Assembly: GCF_025961205.1 (NCBI RefSeq) | Contig: NZ_JAOQNH010000004.1 | Span: forward strand, 62,001 to 126,000 | DNA length: 64,000 nt | Direction of reading: 5' to 3' | DNA from: Azospirillum fermentarium | GTDB lineage: Bacteria > Pseudomonadota > Alphaproteobacteria > Azospirillales > Azospirillaceae | Shown: piece after piece, positions 41,478-50,602 of the stretch | How the letters are laid out: every line of letters begins with the position of its first letter | Position numbering within the stretch: position 1 is the stretch's first letter | Made by a program: the position numbers and the translations under genes | Notes under the pieces: generated by a model | What the model saw: only the letters and a program-made list of their open reading frames with translations | What the model was told of the DNA's origin: nothing | Database searches by the model: none

Positions 41478-42143
41478 TCACTCGAACGTGATGTAGGAAT
41501 AGTCGCCGGTGTAGCCGGTGCGGGCGAACAGCCACTCCCATTCCTCGGGCGTGTGGAAGGCGCGGCAGGTGAGCTGCCAATACATCAGGTTCACCTTTTC
41601 CCGCTCGTTGCGGTACGCCTCGATCACGATGTGCTTGGCGTTGCCCTTGCCCACGCGTTCGATCTCCTCCAGCGACGACCACAGGTCGGGCAGGTGAAGG
41701 TTGTGCAGCGCGTTGATGCTGACCACGAAATCGAAGGCGTTGTCGTCGAACGGCAGCGATTTGGCGTCACCCACCTGAAGGAAGGGGCGCACCTCCTCCT
41801 TGGCGTTCTCCACCGCATAGGACGAGATGTCGATCCCCACCACCTCGCAGCCGGGCACCACCTGGGTGAACTCATAGAGCAGGAAAGCCTTGCCGCAGCC
41901 CACGTCCAGGATGCGGTCGCCGGGCTTGATGCCGTAATGGCGGGCCATGTCCTCGGCCACCACGCGCCAGCGCCCGTCATAGCGGTAACCGCCGTAGCCG
42001 GTGTGCCGCTCCCCGTCCCAGTAATCCTTGTCGAAGCGGCCGGCGATCTCGGCGCAGGCGGCCTTGTCGTGCTCGACCACCCGCTGCACATAGTCGCGCT
42101 TGGTGGATTTGTGGACCTTGGAGATGAAATCGACGTACGCCAT
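41478..42143 (-). CDS. class I SAM-dependent methyltransferase
   Basis: 221 residues. Motif I is Ile-Leu-Asp-Val-Gly-Cys-Gly-Lys-Ala-Phe-Leu near 78-88; Val-Val-Gly-Ile-Asp-Ile-Ser follows; Ser-Ile-Asn-Ala-Leu-His-Asn-Leu is motif IV. The N-terminus (Lys-Ser-Thr-Lys-Arg-Asp-Tyr-Val-Gln-Arg-Val, then Lys-Asp-Tyr-Trp-Asp-Gly) is characteristic of a methyltransferase subgroup found in sugar clusters. It is three bases from the epimerase gene and clearly in the same operon. Acceptor unknown. Confidence 0.88.
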   Translation of the reverse strand: MAYVDFISKVHKSTKRDYVQRVVEHDKAACAEIAGRFDKDYWDGERHTGYGGYRYDGRWRVVAEDMARHYGIKPGDRILDVGCGKAFLLYEFTQVVPGCEVVGIDISSYAVENAKEEVRPFLQVGDAKSLPFDDNAFDFVVSINALHNLHLPDLWSSLEEIERVGKGNAKHIVIEAYRNEREKVNLMYWQLTCRAFHTPEEWEWLFARTGYTGDYSYITFE

Positions 42144-42146
42144 GGC

Positions 42147-43139
42147 TCAGGCCTTGTGCTGGTAGTCGTGGGGAAGGGTGCGGATCGTGTCCCAGTGGGT
42201 GTCGATCCACGCCGCCACCTCGCCCAGCCCCTCGTCCAGCATGACGCGGGGCGCCCAGCCGAAGCTCTGGCGGGCCTTGGTGGAATCGATGACGTAGGCG
42301 GCGTCCTGCCCCGGCCGTTCGGCCACGGTTTCGGTGCAGTCCTCGAACCGCCGGCCCATGCGCTCGCAGATGATCCGCACCACGTCGCGCACGGCGATGC
42401 CGGCGTCGGGGGACAGGTGATAGATCGCCCCCGGCGTCCCGTGGTGCAGGATGGCCCGTTCGCCTTCCGACACGTCGCGGATGTGGATGTAGGATTTGAC
42501 CGCGGTGCCGCCGCCGTGAAGCTGGATCTTGCGGCCCAGCTTCAGATAGACCGCCGTGCGGCAGACGATCTTGAACAGCTGCTGGCGGGCGCCGTAGACG
42601 TTGGTCGCCCGCACCGTCACCACCGGAAAGCCGAACTGCCGGTGAAACACCCCCAGAAGCTGGTCGGCGGCGGCCTTGGACGCGGCGTAGGGGGTGCTGG
42701 GGTTGAGGGGGGCGTCCTCCGTCACCCGGCCCACGCAGGTGCCGTATGCCTCGGGCGAGGAGACATGCAGGTAGCGCGACAGGTAATCGCGCCGCCGCAG
42801 ATGGTTGATCAGCCGGGCCAGCGCCACGGTGTTGGTCTGATACCAGTGTTCGGGGTGGTCCCAACTGGGCGCCACCTCGCTTTGGGCGGCGAAATTGACG
42901 ATGTATTCCGGGGCTTCTCCGTCCAATTCCGCCAGCAGCGCATCCATGTCCCGGTTCAGATCGGCCTGGACGAAGCGCACCGCCCCGGCGTTGGGGTGGG
43001 AGCGGTAGCGCAGGAACAGGTCCGGGCGTTCGGGGGAACGGCTGACGGCCAGCACCCGCGCACCCGGCTCGTCGAGCAGGCGGTCGATGAAATCCTGGCC
43101 GGAAAAGGCATTGCTGCCGATCACGCAATAGGTCGTCAT
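42147..43139 (-). CDS. NAD-dependent nucleotide-sugar epimerase/dehydratase
   Basis: 330 residues, extended short-chain dehydrogenase. N-terminal Gly-Ser-Asn-Ala-Phe-Ser-Gly NAD loop, Val-Asn-Phe-Ala-Ala-Gln-Ser-Glu-Val near 94-102, Ser-Ser-Pro-Glu-Ala-Tyr-Gly, and Pro-Tyr-Ala-Ala-Ser-Lys with the catalytic Tyr-x3-Lys. Arg-Ala-Thr-Asn-Val-Tyr-Gly-Ala-Arg-Gln fits the dTDP-glucose or GDP-mannose 4,6-dehydratase and related epimerase group. The Thr of the catalytic triad appears as Ser, so an epimerase is as likely as a dehydratase. Product probably feeds the methyltransferases and GT4 downstream. Confidence 0.85.
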   Translation of the reverse strand: MTTYCVIGSNAFSGQDFIDRLLDEPGARVLAVSRSPERPDLFLRYRSHPNAGAVRFVQADLNRDMDALLAELDGEAPEYIVNFAAQSEVAPSWDHPEHWYQTNTVALARLINHLRRRDYLSRYLHVSSPEAYGTCVGRVTEDAPLNPSTPYAASKAAADQLLGVFHRQFGFPVVTVRATNVYGARQQLFKIVCRTAVYLKLGRKIQLHGGGTAVKSYIHIRDVSEGERAILHHGTPGAIYHLSPDAGIAVRDVVRIICERMGRRFEDCTETVAERPGQDAAYVIDSTKARQSFGWAPRVMLDEGLGEVAAWIDTHWDTIRTLPHDYQHKA

Positions 43140-43147
43140 GCCGGTTC

Positions 43148-44158
43148 TTATGCCGGGAAAGCGGGCAGGGTGGCAAGCCGGGCCAGTGCGCTCCGCGCCT
43201 TGTCCAACTGGCGCCGAAGGCGGGTTGCAGTCCCGGCGGCGGTCTCGGGCCCGGCGGAGAAGGCGCGGCGGCTGCCGCCCGCGGGCAGGAAGTCGTTGAG
43301 CACGATCGCCACCCATTTGAGCCCGTAGAGCGGCATCACCGCATCGCATCGGCGGGCGGTGTCCTCCGGTTCGGGGAACAGCGCGGCGATCCGGTCCCGG
43401 AACGCCGGATAATGCTCCATCGCCACCGGCACCGCCGGCTGGTGAAAGAAATCCCCCACCAGCTTGGCCGGATCGTCCCAGCCGGCGTATTCGAAATCCA
43501 GGAACACCGCCTGTCCGTCCCCATCCACCAGGGCGTTGTGAAAGCCGAAATCCGACGGTGACAGGCATCGGCGGTTCGGAGGCAACGGATCGTCGGCGTC
43601 CGCCGACAGGATAACCGCGTGGAAACGGGGCAGGGCCTCGTCCCGCACCAGCCGGGATGCCGCGGCGTGCAGATCCGTCTCGGGGGCCAGGGCGGCCAGC
43701 CGGGCCAGCCGGCGTTCCACCGTCGCCCGGTGGTCGGCCAGGGTGAAGCATGCCTCCGATCCAGGAGGAAGATGATCGGCTTGCAAGCGCAGACGCTGCA
43801 GTGCCGCGACAAAGCCGGCTGCCTGATCGACGAGTGCTGCGGTCGCCGCCGCCGGGCGTGTGCCGGGGACGAACCCGTACAGCGCCATGTGCCGGGCCGG
43901 GTCGGCGGCCCGGGGCCGGGGCACGCAACGGATGCCGCCAGCCCACGCGGCGCTCAAGAAACCATATTCGGTCCCCAGCCGGTCGCGGGGGTCGTGGGGG
44001 TGATGGAAATAGAGTTTCAGCACGGCCGGGCCGTCGGTGGTGTCGGCACGAAGCACCCGGTTGTTGGCCCCGCCGGCCAGGGGCGACACCCCCTCCAGCC
44101 GGCCCAGGCCAGCCTGCTCCACCAACCGGGCGGCACCCTGGGGAACCGGGATGGTCAT
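43148..44158 (-). CDS. APH/choline-kinase-like phosphotransferase
   Basis: 336 residues. Kinase-like fold of the aminoglycoside phosphotransferase group. A Gly-Gly-Ala-Asn-Asn-Arg loop lies near 29-34; Ala-Val-Leu-Lys-Leu-Tyr near 45-50 gives the ATP lysine. The catalytic loop is Ser-Pro-Ser-Asp203-Phe-Gly-Phe-His-Asn208, and the metal site is Leu-Asp221-Phe-Glu. It would phosphorylate a small molecule such as a sugar, choline or ethanolamine. Coupled by ATGA overlap to the HAD gene upstream; a kinase and phosphatase pair on one sugar is possible. A phosphocholine-type decoration is also conceivable, but no nucleotidyltransferase partner of that kind is visible. Confidence 0.83.
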   Translation of the reverse strand: MTIPVPQGAARLVEQAGLGRLEGVSPLAGGANNRVLRADTTDGPAVLKLYFHHPHDPRDRLGTEYGFLSAAWAGGIRCVPRPRAADPARHMALYGFVPGTRPAAATAALVDQAAGFVAALQRLRLQADHLPPGSEACFTLADHRATVERRLARLAALAPETDLHAAASRLVRDEALPRFHAVILSADADDPLPPNRRCLSPSDFGFHNALVDGDGQAVFLDFEYAGWDDPAKLVGDFFHQPAVPVAMEHYPAFRDRIAALFPEPEDTARRCDAVMPLYGLKWVAIVLNDFLPAGGSRRAFSAGPETAAGTATRLRRQLDKARSALARLATLPAFPA

Positions 44159-44769
44159 GACGGCGTGCCGCCCAGGATCAAGCCGGCCACCGCATCCCAA
44201 TCGCCGGCCCGTTGGCAATCCGCCGGGGTGTCCCCCGTGGCGTGGGGATCGAAATGGATGCGCCGCACACCCACCGGAAAGCCGGGGTCGCTCAGGAACT
44301 CCGGCAGGTCGTCGATGAAGACGGAGCAGGACAGGGAGGCGATGCGGTTGAGCTTGCCGCTCTTGGCCGGCTCGAAGAACACCCGGTCCGGTGTCAGGCC
44401 GATGGCAGGGTCGTCGAAAACCCCCAGTTGCTCCAGCCAGCCGCGGGCGGCAGCGTGGAGATCGTACGGCGGCCCGGCAAAGGGATGCCGTGTCTTGTGG
44501 CTGACCACCGCCACCGGCTGCCCCTCCGTCCGGCAACGCCGCAGGAAATCCAGAAATCCCGGGAAGGCCGGGGCCCGATGAATCCGCGCGCCGTACACCA
44601 GACCCTGCAGGGCGGTCCAATCCTCTTCCCGGCCCGCGGCGCGCAGCCAGTCGCGGACCGCGCCTTTGCTGCGTCCGGTTGTGATGGGGATCACTCCTTC
44701 GGAAACGGCGATCTGATAGAACACATCGTCGTAACAGACGATGGTGTTGTCGAAATCGATGCCGATCAT
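44155..44769 (-). CDS. HAD-superfamily hydrolase
   Basis: 204 residues. Motif I Gly-Ile-Asp-Phe-Asp-Asn-Thr-Ile is near the N-terminus (3-10), with Asn in place of Gly in the usual Asp-Gly-Thr. Motif II is Val-Ser-His-Lys-Thr near 88-92, and a late Phe-Ile-Asp-Asp-Leu near 151-155 is motif IV. Small cap. Phosphatase or phosphotransferase on an unknown substrate. First gene of the leftward operon; its start is 245 bases from the divergent SPINDLY-type gene at 45015, so promoters for both must lie in between. Confidence 0.82.
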   Translation of the reverse strand: MIGIDFDNTIVCYDDVFYQIAVSEGVIPITTGRSKGAVRDWLRAAGREEDWTALQGLVYGARIHRAPAFPGFLDFLRRCRTEGQPVAVVSHKTRHPFAGPPYDLHAAARGWLEQLGVFDDPAIGLTPDRVFFEPAKSGKLNRIASLSCSVFIDDLPEFLSDPGFPVGVRRIHFDPHATGDTPADCQRAGDWDAVAGLILGGTPS

Positions 44770-45014
44770 GACAGTCCCAGCCCATCCCAGCCGCCAGAGG
44801 GCCGATGCCCGCCGGGCACCCTATGGAGGGTGTTGCAGCGGCTCAAGGCTCTTGCGGTTTCCACTAGCCTGTGCGGATGTTTTTGCGCAAAAAAAGCGTT
44901 CACCTTTCTGGACGCCGGCGGGGTAAAGGTGCATTCCCGCACCGCCGTTTTCCCGGCCGCCGTGCCCGCTTCTTATGACGGTGTTTCGAGTCCTCACAAC
45001 GTGTTTATGCCTTT

Positions 45015-47279
45015 ATGAACCGGAAAGATCGAAAAGCGGAGGCGAGGACGGCGCACGGCAAGCGCGCGCCGCTGCCTGCCGTTCTGACGCCGAAGCCGGT
45101 GCAGGCCTCCTTTCAGGTGGAGAGCACGTTTGAACAGGCCGTCCGCCATCATCAGGCCGGGCGTCTGGCCGAGGCGGAAAAGCTTTACTGGACCGTCCTG
45201 AAGCTGCGGCCCAATCACGCCCGCGCCCTGCAGTATCTGGGTGTCATTGCCCGGCAGACCGGCCATTTGGGGGCGGCTATTTCCCTGCTGCGCCAAGCGG
45301 TGGAGGCTGCACCCAAGGCGGTGGACGGGCGGCTCAGCCTGGGCAACGCCCTGTCCGATGCCGGCTATCTCGACGAGGCCGCGGCGGTCTATGGCGAAGC
45401 GCTGGCCCAGAAACCCGATTTTCCCGAAGCGCATTTCGCCCTGGGCAACGTGCTGATGCGCCAGGGGCATTATGAGCAGGCCCAGCTCAGCTACCTGTCG
45501 GCCCTGTCCCTGCGCGCGGATTACGCGGATGCCTGGATCAATCTGGGCAATGCCCACCGGGGGCGCCGCCACTTCGCCGAAGCCGCCGCCGCCTATCGCC
45601 GCGTGATCGCCCTCAATCCCGCCTTCGTCCAAGTCTACGCCAATCTTGGCAGTGTGCTGAGAGAGGTGTTTGATCTGGACGGTGCCCGCCGGTCGTGCCT
45701 GCGTGCGCTGACCCTTCAGCCGGCCTCGGCCCAGGCGTGGAACAATCTGGGGATCGTTGAAGGGGAGCGGGGCGATGCCCCCGCCGCCGCCGCGGCCTTC
45801 CGCCAGGCACTTGCCGACAAACCCGACTTTGCCGAGGCTTGCGGCAATCTGGGCAACCTCAGCCAGACCGACGGTCAACTGGCTGCGGCCGTGCGCTCCT
45901 ACGAGCAGGCGGTGGCGATGGACCCGGCCTACGCCGAGGTTTATGGAAATCTGGGTGTGGTCCATCAGCGCCAGGACCGGCTGAAGCAGGCGCTGACCGC
46001 GTACCGGCGCAGCCTGTGTCTGCGCCCCGACAACGCCGCGGTGCATTCCAATCTGATTTTCGCCATGGATTTCGATCCCGGCTGCGGGGTGGCGGTTCAT
46101 CAGGCGGAGCGGCGGTTCTGGAACGAACGGCATGCGTGGCCCCTGTCGATGCTGGTGGCCCCCCACGACAACGACCACACCATCGACCGGCGCCTGCGCA
46201 TCGGCTATGTGTCGGCGGACTTCCGCCGTCATTCCGCGGCCTATGCCTTCGCTCCCATCCTGTTGAACCATGACCGCAGCCGTTTTGACGTGCTGTGCTA
46301 TTCCCAGGGTGGAACCGAGGATGCCATGACCGCCCGGCTGCGCGGAGCGGCCACCGTGTGGCGGTCGATCCGCGGACAATCCGACGAGGCGGTGGCCCGC
46401 CAGATCCGTGCCGACGCGGTGGACATCCTGGTCGATCTGTCCGGCCATTCCGCCGGCAACCGTCTTCTGGTCTTTGCCCGCAAGCCGGCGCCGGTGCAGG
46501 TGTCGGCGTGGGGGCATGTGACCGGTACCGGTCTCAGCGCCATGGATTACCTGCTGGCCGGGCCATCGCTGATCCAGCCGTCGGAACGGGAGCTGTTCAG
46601 TGAAACGGTGGTAGACCTTCCGTGCCTGTTCGTCTATCAGCCGCCCGACGATCTGCCCCCGGTCGCACCGCCGCCGTTGCTGATGCGGCGTGGGACCATT
46701 ACGTTCGGCTGTCTCAACCGGCTGGCCAAGGTGTCGGCAGAGGTGCTTTCCCTGTGGGCCGAGCTTTTGAAGGCCGTGCCGGGTGCGCGGCTGCTGCTGA
46801 AGGACACGGTGCTCGACGATCCGCACCAGCAGCAGCGGATCCTGACGGCCTTGCGGGAGGTGGGGATTGGTCCAGAACGGGTTGTTCTGATGGGGGGGTC
46901 GTCGCACCGTGACCATCTGGCCGCCTATGGGCAGGTGGACATCGCACTCGACCCCTTCCCTCAGAACGGCGGCATCAGCACGGCGGAAGCGTTGTGGATG
47001 GGGGTTCCGGTGATCACCCTGCGCGGAGGAAGCCTGCCGGGCCGGGTGTCGGCCAGTCTCCTGGAAGCCGTGGGATGCGGGGCCTGGGTTGCGGACACCC
47101 GCGACGATTATCTGCGTCTGCCGCTGGCCATTCTGAGCAACCTGCCGGAGATGGTGCGCACAAGGGCCGAACTCAGGGGACGGATGGCGTCGTCCCCGCT
47201 GGGCAACGTGCGGGCCTACACCGCCATGGTGGAACGGGTCTACCGCGCCATGTGGCGCTGCTGGTGCGAGGGACAGTAA
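45015..47279 (+). CDS. SPINDLY-type O-GlcNAc transferase with long TPR array
   Basis: 754 residues. Residues about 35-345 hold nine or so regular TPR units (recurrent Asn-Leu-Gly with Ala-Tyr-x-Arg pattern). The GT41 domain spans about 390-750 with Gly-Tyr-Val-Ser-Ala-Asp-Phe-Arg-Arg-His, Gly-His-Ser-Ala-Gly-Asn-Arg, Thr-Phe-Gly-Cys-Leu-Asn-Arg, and Glu-Ala-Leu-Trp-Met-Gly-Val-Pro-Val. All the key elements are intact. The TPR part is longer and cleaner than in the other three family members, so its acceptor protein may differ. Cytoplasmic. A terminator-like hairpin follows 80 bases on. Confidence 0.92.
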   Translation: MNRKDRKAEARTAHGKRAPLPAVLTPKPVQASFQVESTFEQAVRHHQAGRLAEAEKLYWTVLKLRPNHARALQYLGVIARQTGHLGAAISLLRQAVEAAPKAVDGRLSLGNALSDAGYLDEAAAVYGEALAQKPDFPEAHFALGNVLMRQGHYEQAQLSYLSALSLRADYADAWINLGNAHRGRRHFAEAAAAYRRVIALNPAFVQVYANLGSVLREVFDLDGARRSCLRALTLQPASAQAWNNLGIVEGERGDAPAAAAAFRQALADKPDFAEACGNLGNLSQTDGQLAAAVRSYEQAVAMDPAYAEVYGNLGVVHQRQDRLKQALTAYRRSLCLRPDNAAVHSNLIFAMDFDPGCGVAVHQAERRFWNERHAWPLSMLVAPHDNDHTIDRRLRIGYVSADFRRHSAAYAFAPILLNHDRSRFDVLCYSQGGTEDAMTARLRGAATVWRSIRGQSDEAVARQIRADAVDILVDLSGHSAGNRLLVFARKPAPVQVSAWGHVTGTGLSAMDYLLAGPSLIQPSERELFSETVVDLPCLFVYQPPDDLPPVAPPPLLMRRGTITFGCLNRLAKVSAEVLSLWAELLKAVPGARLLLKDTVLDDPHQQQRILTALREVGIGPERVVLMGGSSHRDHLAAYGQVDIALDPFPQNGGISTAEALWMGVPVITLRGGSLPGRVSASLLEAVGCGAWVADTRDDYLRLPLAILSNLPEMVRTRAELRGRMASSPLGNVRAYTAMVERVYRAMWRCWCEGQ

Positions 47280-47357
47280 TACGGGCGAGGGCTTGAAATG
47301 ACCCTTTCAGGCGTTCGCCGGCCGCCGCGGCTGCGCGCCACATGGCGCGGGAGAACC

Positions 47358-47388
47358 GGGGGCAGTTGAACGCACTCCCCCTGTTTTT
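47358..47388 (+). terminator. intrinsic terminator of the SPINDLY-type gene
   Basis: A stem of five GC pairs plus three further pairs (47358-47366 with 47374-47381, one bulged C), a 7-base loop, and then TGTTTTT. The T run overlaps the stop region of the converging gene at 47387. Confidence 0.55.
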
Positions 47389-49330
47389 ACTCCCACACCG
47401 TGACGCGCCGGAACCCGCCTGTGGCCCTGTCCGGCTCCACCACCAGCCGGGCGCGAGTGCCGAAGGCCGCCGCCAGCCGGGCGAATCCCCCATAGCTCAA
47501 CGCCACCACATCGGCGTTCATCAGCAGGTGGAAATCCTGCAGATGCTCCAGCCCTTTCCACGGCTCCGCCAGGGACTGCAGGGTATGGGGGGCGAAGGGG
47601 GCGAATTCCGGCAGGACCAATGGATCGTCGGTCGCCACCAGCAGCACCGGGCGATGCAGCGTATCCCACATCTGCCCCAGCCATGCACGGTAGGCAGGGA
47701 AATCAATCCCTCCTTCCAGAGAACGGTCGGTGCGGCGGATGTGAACGGCGACAATGGTTTCCCCCATTGCATCGAGCCGGTCAACCGCCGGGCGGAGCCA
47801 CGGATCCCAGAGCGCCCGTGGCCGCATCCAGCCTTGAATCGTTGCACGATGTCCGGCGATCTCGGCCAACTCCATCACCGGCCAACCGAGGAAGACATCC
47901 ACATTTTGGATGGGGTCCGCGGTGTCATTCAACAGCCCGTCCCGGAACCGCGCCCGGAATCCCGTGTGGTCCCGCAGGATGTTGTCCTGCGGTTTGATCA
48001 TCAGCGGATCGTCGAGCTCGAAGAGCAGGGCCCCGCTCCATTCCGGCGTTTCCAGTTCAAGCCCGTATTTCTCGGCATAGAGACGGGTGGAGATGTAGTC
48101 GTAGAGGGTGTGGGCAAATCGGCCGTAACTGTTCAACGACGACACCGACAGAACGCCCCGGCCCAAAGAGCCGCGCCGGTCGAACCGGGTACCGGCCGGG
48201 GCCGACTGGCGCAGGCGCAGGCAGCTCAAGGCCGAGCTGGTGCTGCTGATATGGCTTTTCAGCCACTGGGACCGTTCCAGCAGTCGGTACGCCTCCTCCC
48301 TTCTTTCCTGATCCAGACACGCAAGCCCGACGCCGCCGATGGCCTCTGCCGACACGGGCTCAAGCGCGGCGGCCTGGCGATAGGCATGCTCCGCCTTTGC
48401 CGCGTGTCCACCGAGGCGTAGCGTATCGCCGTAGAATGTATAGGACGGCACATAATCGGGATCGACCTGGATGGCATGGGCCAGTAACCGGGCCGCCTCT
48501 TCATGGCGGCCCAGCCGGCTGAGTGTCAGGCCCAAAACGATCCAAGGGTTTCGCATATGGGGGACGGCATCGACCAAGCGCCGGCAGACGCTTTCCGCTT
48601 TTTCCAGATGAAAGCCGTTGAAGAGATCCAGGGCCACATTGGCCAGCGTCCGGTAGCAGTCGAGTGCGGTGTCATGGTGCCCCATGTCATGCAGCACGCT
48701 GGCCAGATTGAGCAGGATCATGCTCTCGGCCGGAGCAATGCTGTGGCATCGCCTCAGGATGCTTAAGGCATGTTCCCGATCCCCGCGCCGGCGTTGAATC
48801 ATGGCATAAAGATTGAGAAGGAACGGATCGTCATCGATCGTTTCGGCGACCGGTTTCAGCAGCGCGTGCGCATCATCCATCCGGCCATCGCGATAGTGGG
48901 CAAAGGCCACGGCCTGCCATCGTTCCGAGACACGGCTCCGTAGCTGGGCGAGAAAGTCACCCGGAGGCTGAAGCGCCGCTGTTTGCGCAATGGTGGCGCA
49001 ATCCCAGAAGGGGGTGGGCAGGGTAGAGGATGTGCGCGCCCAGATCACCGGCAGAAGATTGATGATATTATCGTTCAGATTGGGCTGATCCGGGGACAGG
49101 CGCCGGCTGCGGGCGAGCAAGGCCAGCCCATGCGGCATGTCGCCGATGCGAACCTCCACCAGCCCTTGGAAATGCATGATGGCAGGATTGCCGGGATCCA
49201 GGGAGCATGCATGACGATAAAGGGGCAGGGCCTCGACTAAGAGCTGCTTCCGGTGCAGTTCAAGGGCGCGCGCCGTCAGTGTCGCAGACAAAAGTGCCGA
49301 AGCTCCGGCATCATCCTGATCCTGGATCAT
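47387..49330 (-). CDS. TPR protein with a fucosyltransferase-like C-terminus
   Basis: 647 residues from the ATG at 49330. Residues about 20-360 are loose TPR units. The C-terminal 280 residues contain Val-Ala-Val-His-Ile-Arg-Arg-Thr-Asp near 528 and, about 40 residues later, Val-Ala-Thr-Asp-Asp-Pro. These resemble the GDP-fucose site of alpha-1,6/alpha-1,2 fucosyltransferases (NodZ/FUT8, GT11), where His-x-Arg-Arg-x-Asp binds the donor. With ManC in the window a GDP-fucose donor is conceivable, although GDP-mannose dehydratase and fucose synthase are not obvious. A TPR-fused transferase parallels the SPINDLY layout. Start overlaps the upstream stop by one base. Confidence 0.75.
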   Translation of the reverse strand: MIQDQDDAGASALLSATLTARALELHRKQLLVEALPLYRHACSLDPGNPAIMHFQGLVEVRIGDMPHGLALLARSRRLSPDQPNLNDNIINLLPVIWARTSSTLPTPFWDCATIAQTAALQPPGDFLAQLRSRVSERWQAVAFAHYRDGRMDDAHALLKPVAETIDDDPFLLNLYAMIQRRRGDREHALSILRRCHSIAPAESMILLNLASVLHDMGHHDTALDCYRTLANVALDLFNGFHLEKAESVCRRLVDAVPHMRNPWIVLGLTLSRLGRHEEAARLLAHAIQVDPDYVPSYTFYGDTLRLGGHAAKAEHAYRQAAALEPVSAEAIGGVGLACLDQERREEAYRLLERSQWLKSHISSTSSALSCLRLRQSAPAGTRFDRRGSLGRGVLSVSSLNSYGRFAHTLYDYISTRLYAEKYGLELETPEWSGALLFELDDPLMIKPQDNILRDHTGFRARFRDGLLNDTADPIQNVDVFLGWPVMELAEIAGHRATIQGWMRPRALWDPWLRPAVDRLDAMGETIVAVHIRRTDRSLEGGIDFPAYRAWLGQMWDTLHRPVLLVATDDPLVLPEFAPFAPHTLQSLAEPWKGLEHLQDFHLLMNADVVALSYGGFARLAAAFGTRARLVVEPDRATGGFRRVTVWE

Positions 49331-50565
49331 CAATTTATCCTGCTGGCGGGAGGCGCTGCAGCACGTCCCATAAGTGGGGCGAAACGCTCCAAGAAATGCT
49401 GGGAGACGCGGCTGTCGCTGATACGGGCGCAGCCGACGGGATCCATCCCGTTGAGGTGCTGCTGCTGTGGTGTCATCGGCGGAATATCGGCATGCGACAG
49501 GCCAAGCGCTTCCTGGGTGGCGGCCAGGATCTCGTCGGCAGCAGCAGGACGGGCGGTCAAGGCCGCGTCGGGGAAATTCCAGAAGGAGAATTCGGGAAAC
49601 TTCGACAAGAGGCCGTAGTGTTCGGAAAAGGGAAGCATCCTGCCGCTTTGCCGCTCCGTCAGCACCGACGGCAGTGCGACCGCCCGCCGGGCAAAGGGAG
49701 GAAAGCACAAATGCCAGTAGTTGGCATAGACGAAGGGGATGTCGAAGCTCTCCGCCAGATAGGAAATCCCCGAACCGGCCAGCAGGGCAAAGCGCGCATG
49801 GCGAAACAGGATCAGGTCGTTCTCGAACGATGCCAGGGGATCGCCGGCATAGTTGTAGATGTCGAAGCGGCGGAACGCGTCGGGCATCGGCTCCCGCCCC
49901 GCCATCACCAGCCGGTATCCGTTGTCGTGCAGATAGGCCATGGCATCGAGGTATGTAGCGGGATCCGTCGGCCGCGCCGTAGCGTTGATGGGATCCACCT
50001 TCAGATGGATCAGCGCGTACTTCTGCACCCGCCCGATGCGTTCCGCCAGTGCCCCGGGAAGAGGAACGTCGTGCCACAGAGGCATGTAGCCCCGGCTGAG
50101 TGCCCGGCGGCGGTAGAGCCGCACCGTCAGGTCGATGGCCGGGCCACGGGGCAGCATATGCCAGAGCTGCGAACCCAATGCGAAGATCCGTGTCTTCTGG
50201 CCTGGTGGAACCCATGTCTTCAGGTGCGAAACGCCCACATCCACGGTCAGTTCGGGGTGATAGAGCGCCACCTCCCGTGCCATGGCGTGCCATTGGTCGC
50301 TGACCACCACATTGGTGAAGTGGGATGCATAAAGCCGTCCGATGGCACGGGCGAAGCCGGTTTGGGGCAGGATCAGAAGATAGGGGCAGTCCTGCCGGAT
50401 CTCGCCCAGATGCCGCATGCGCAGGAAGTTTTCGGTTTCCGCGATGACATGCCCGGTGGCCTGGAACATGTTCACCGGCAGGCGTGAACCGGTCCTTTGC
50501 AGGAAATCCACCAGATCATGCAGGTTGCGGATGGGGCCGGGCGGAGGGGAGTGGACGGCGGTCAT
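49330..50565 (-). CDS. putative glycosyltransferase, TIGR04372-like
   Basis: 411 residues. It has Ile-Leu-Pro-Gln-Thr-Gly-Phe-Ala near 69-76 and Leu-Ile-His-Leu-Lys-Val-Asp near 187-193. Gly-Ser-Gly-Ile-Ser-Tyr-Leu-Ala-Glu near 271-279 and Val-Tyr-Ala-Asn-Tyr-Trp-His match my memory of a family of putative glycosyltransferases in polysaccharide loci (TIGR04372). The Gly-Ser-Gly-Ile-Ser part looks like a GT-B nucleotide-sugar loop. Start: the ATG at 50565; the longer open frame would overlap the next gene. Cotranscribed with the TPR-fucosyltransferase-like gene downstream. Confidence 0.75.
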   Translation of the reverse strand: MTAVHSPPPGPIRNLHDLVDFLQRTGSRLPVNMFQATGHVIAETENFLRMRHLGEIRQDCPYLLILPQTGFARAIGRLYASHFTNVVVSDQWHAMAREVALYHPELTVDVGVSHLKTWVPPGQKTRIFALGSQLWHMLPRGPAIDLTVRLYRRRALSRGYMPLWHDVPLPGALAERIGRVQKYALIHLKVDPINATARPTDPATYLDAMAYLHDNGYRLVMAGREPMPDAFRRFDIYNYAGDPLASFENDLILFRHARFALLAGSGISYLAESFDIPFVYANYWHLCFPPFARRAVALPSVLTERQSGRMLPFSEHYGLLSKFPEFSFWNFPDAALTARPAAADEILAATQEALGLSHADIPPMTPQQQHLNGMDPVGCARISDSRVSQHFLERFAPLMGRAAAPPASRIN

Positions 50566-50602
50566 GCAGCTATCCTGCACTGCAGGTGGAACGAAGAGTG
50601 GA

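Noticed and set aside
41406-43328. 640-residue plus-strand frame
   Set aside because: Antisense to the methyltransferase and epimerase genes, which carry intact motifs.
44994-46916. 640-residue minus-strand frame
   Set aside because: Shadow of the SPINDLY-type gene at 45015, whose TPR and GT41 patterns are unmistakable.
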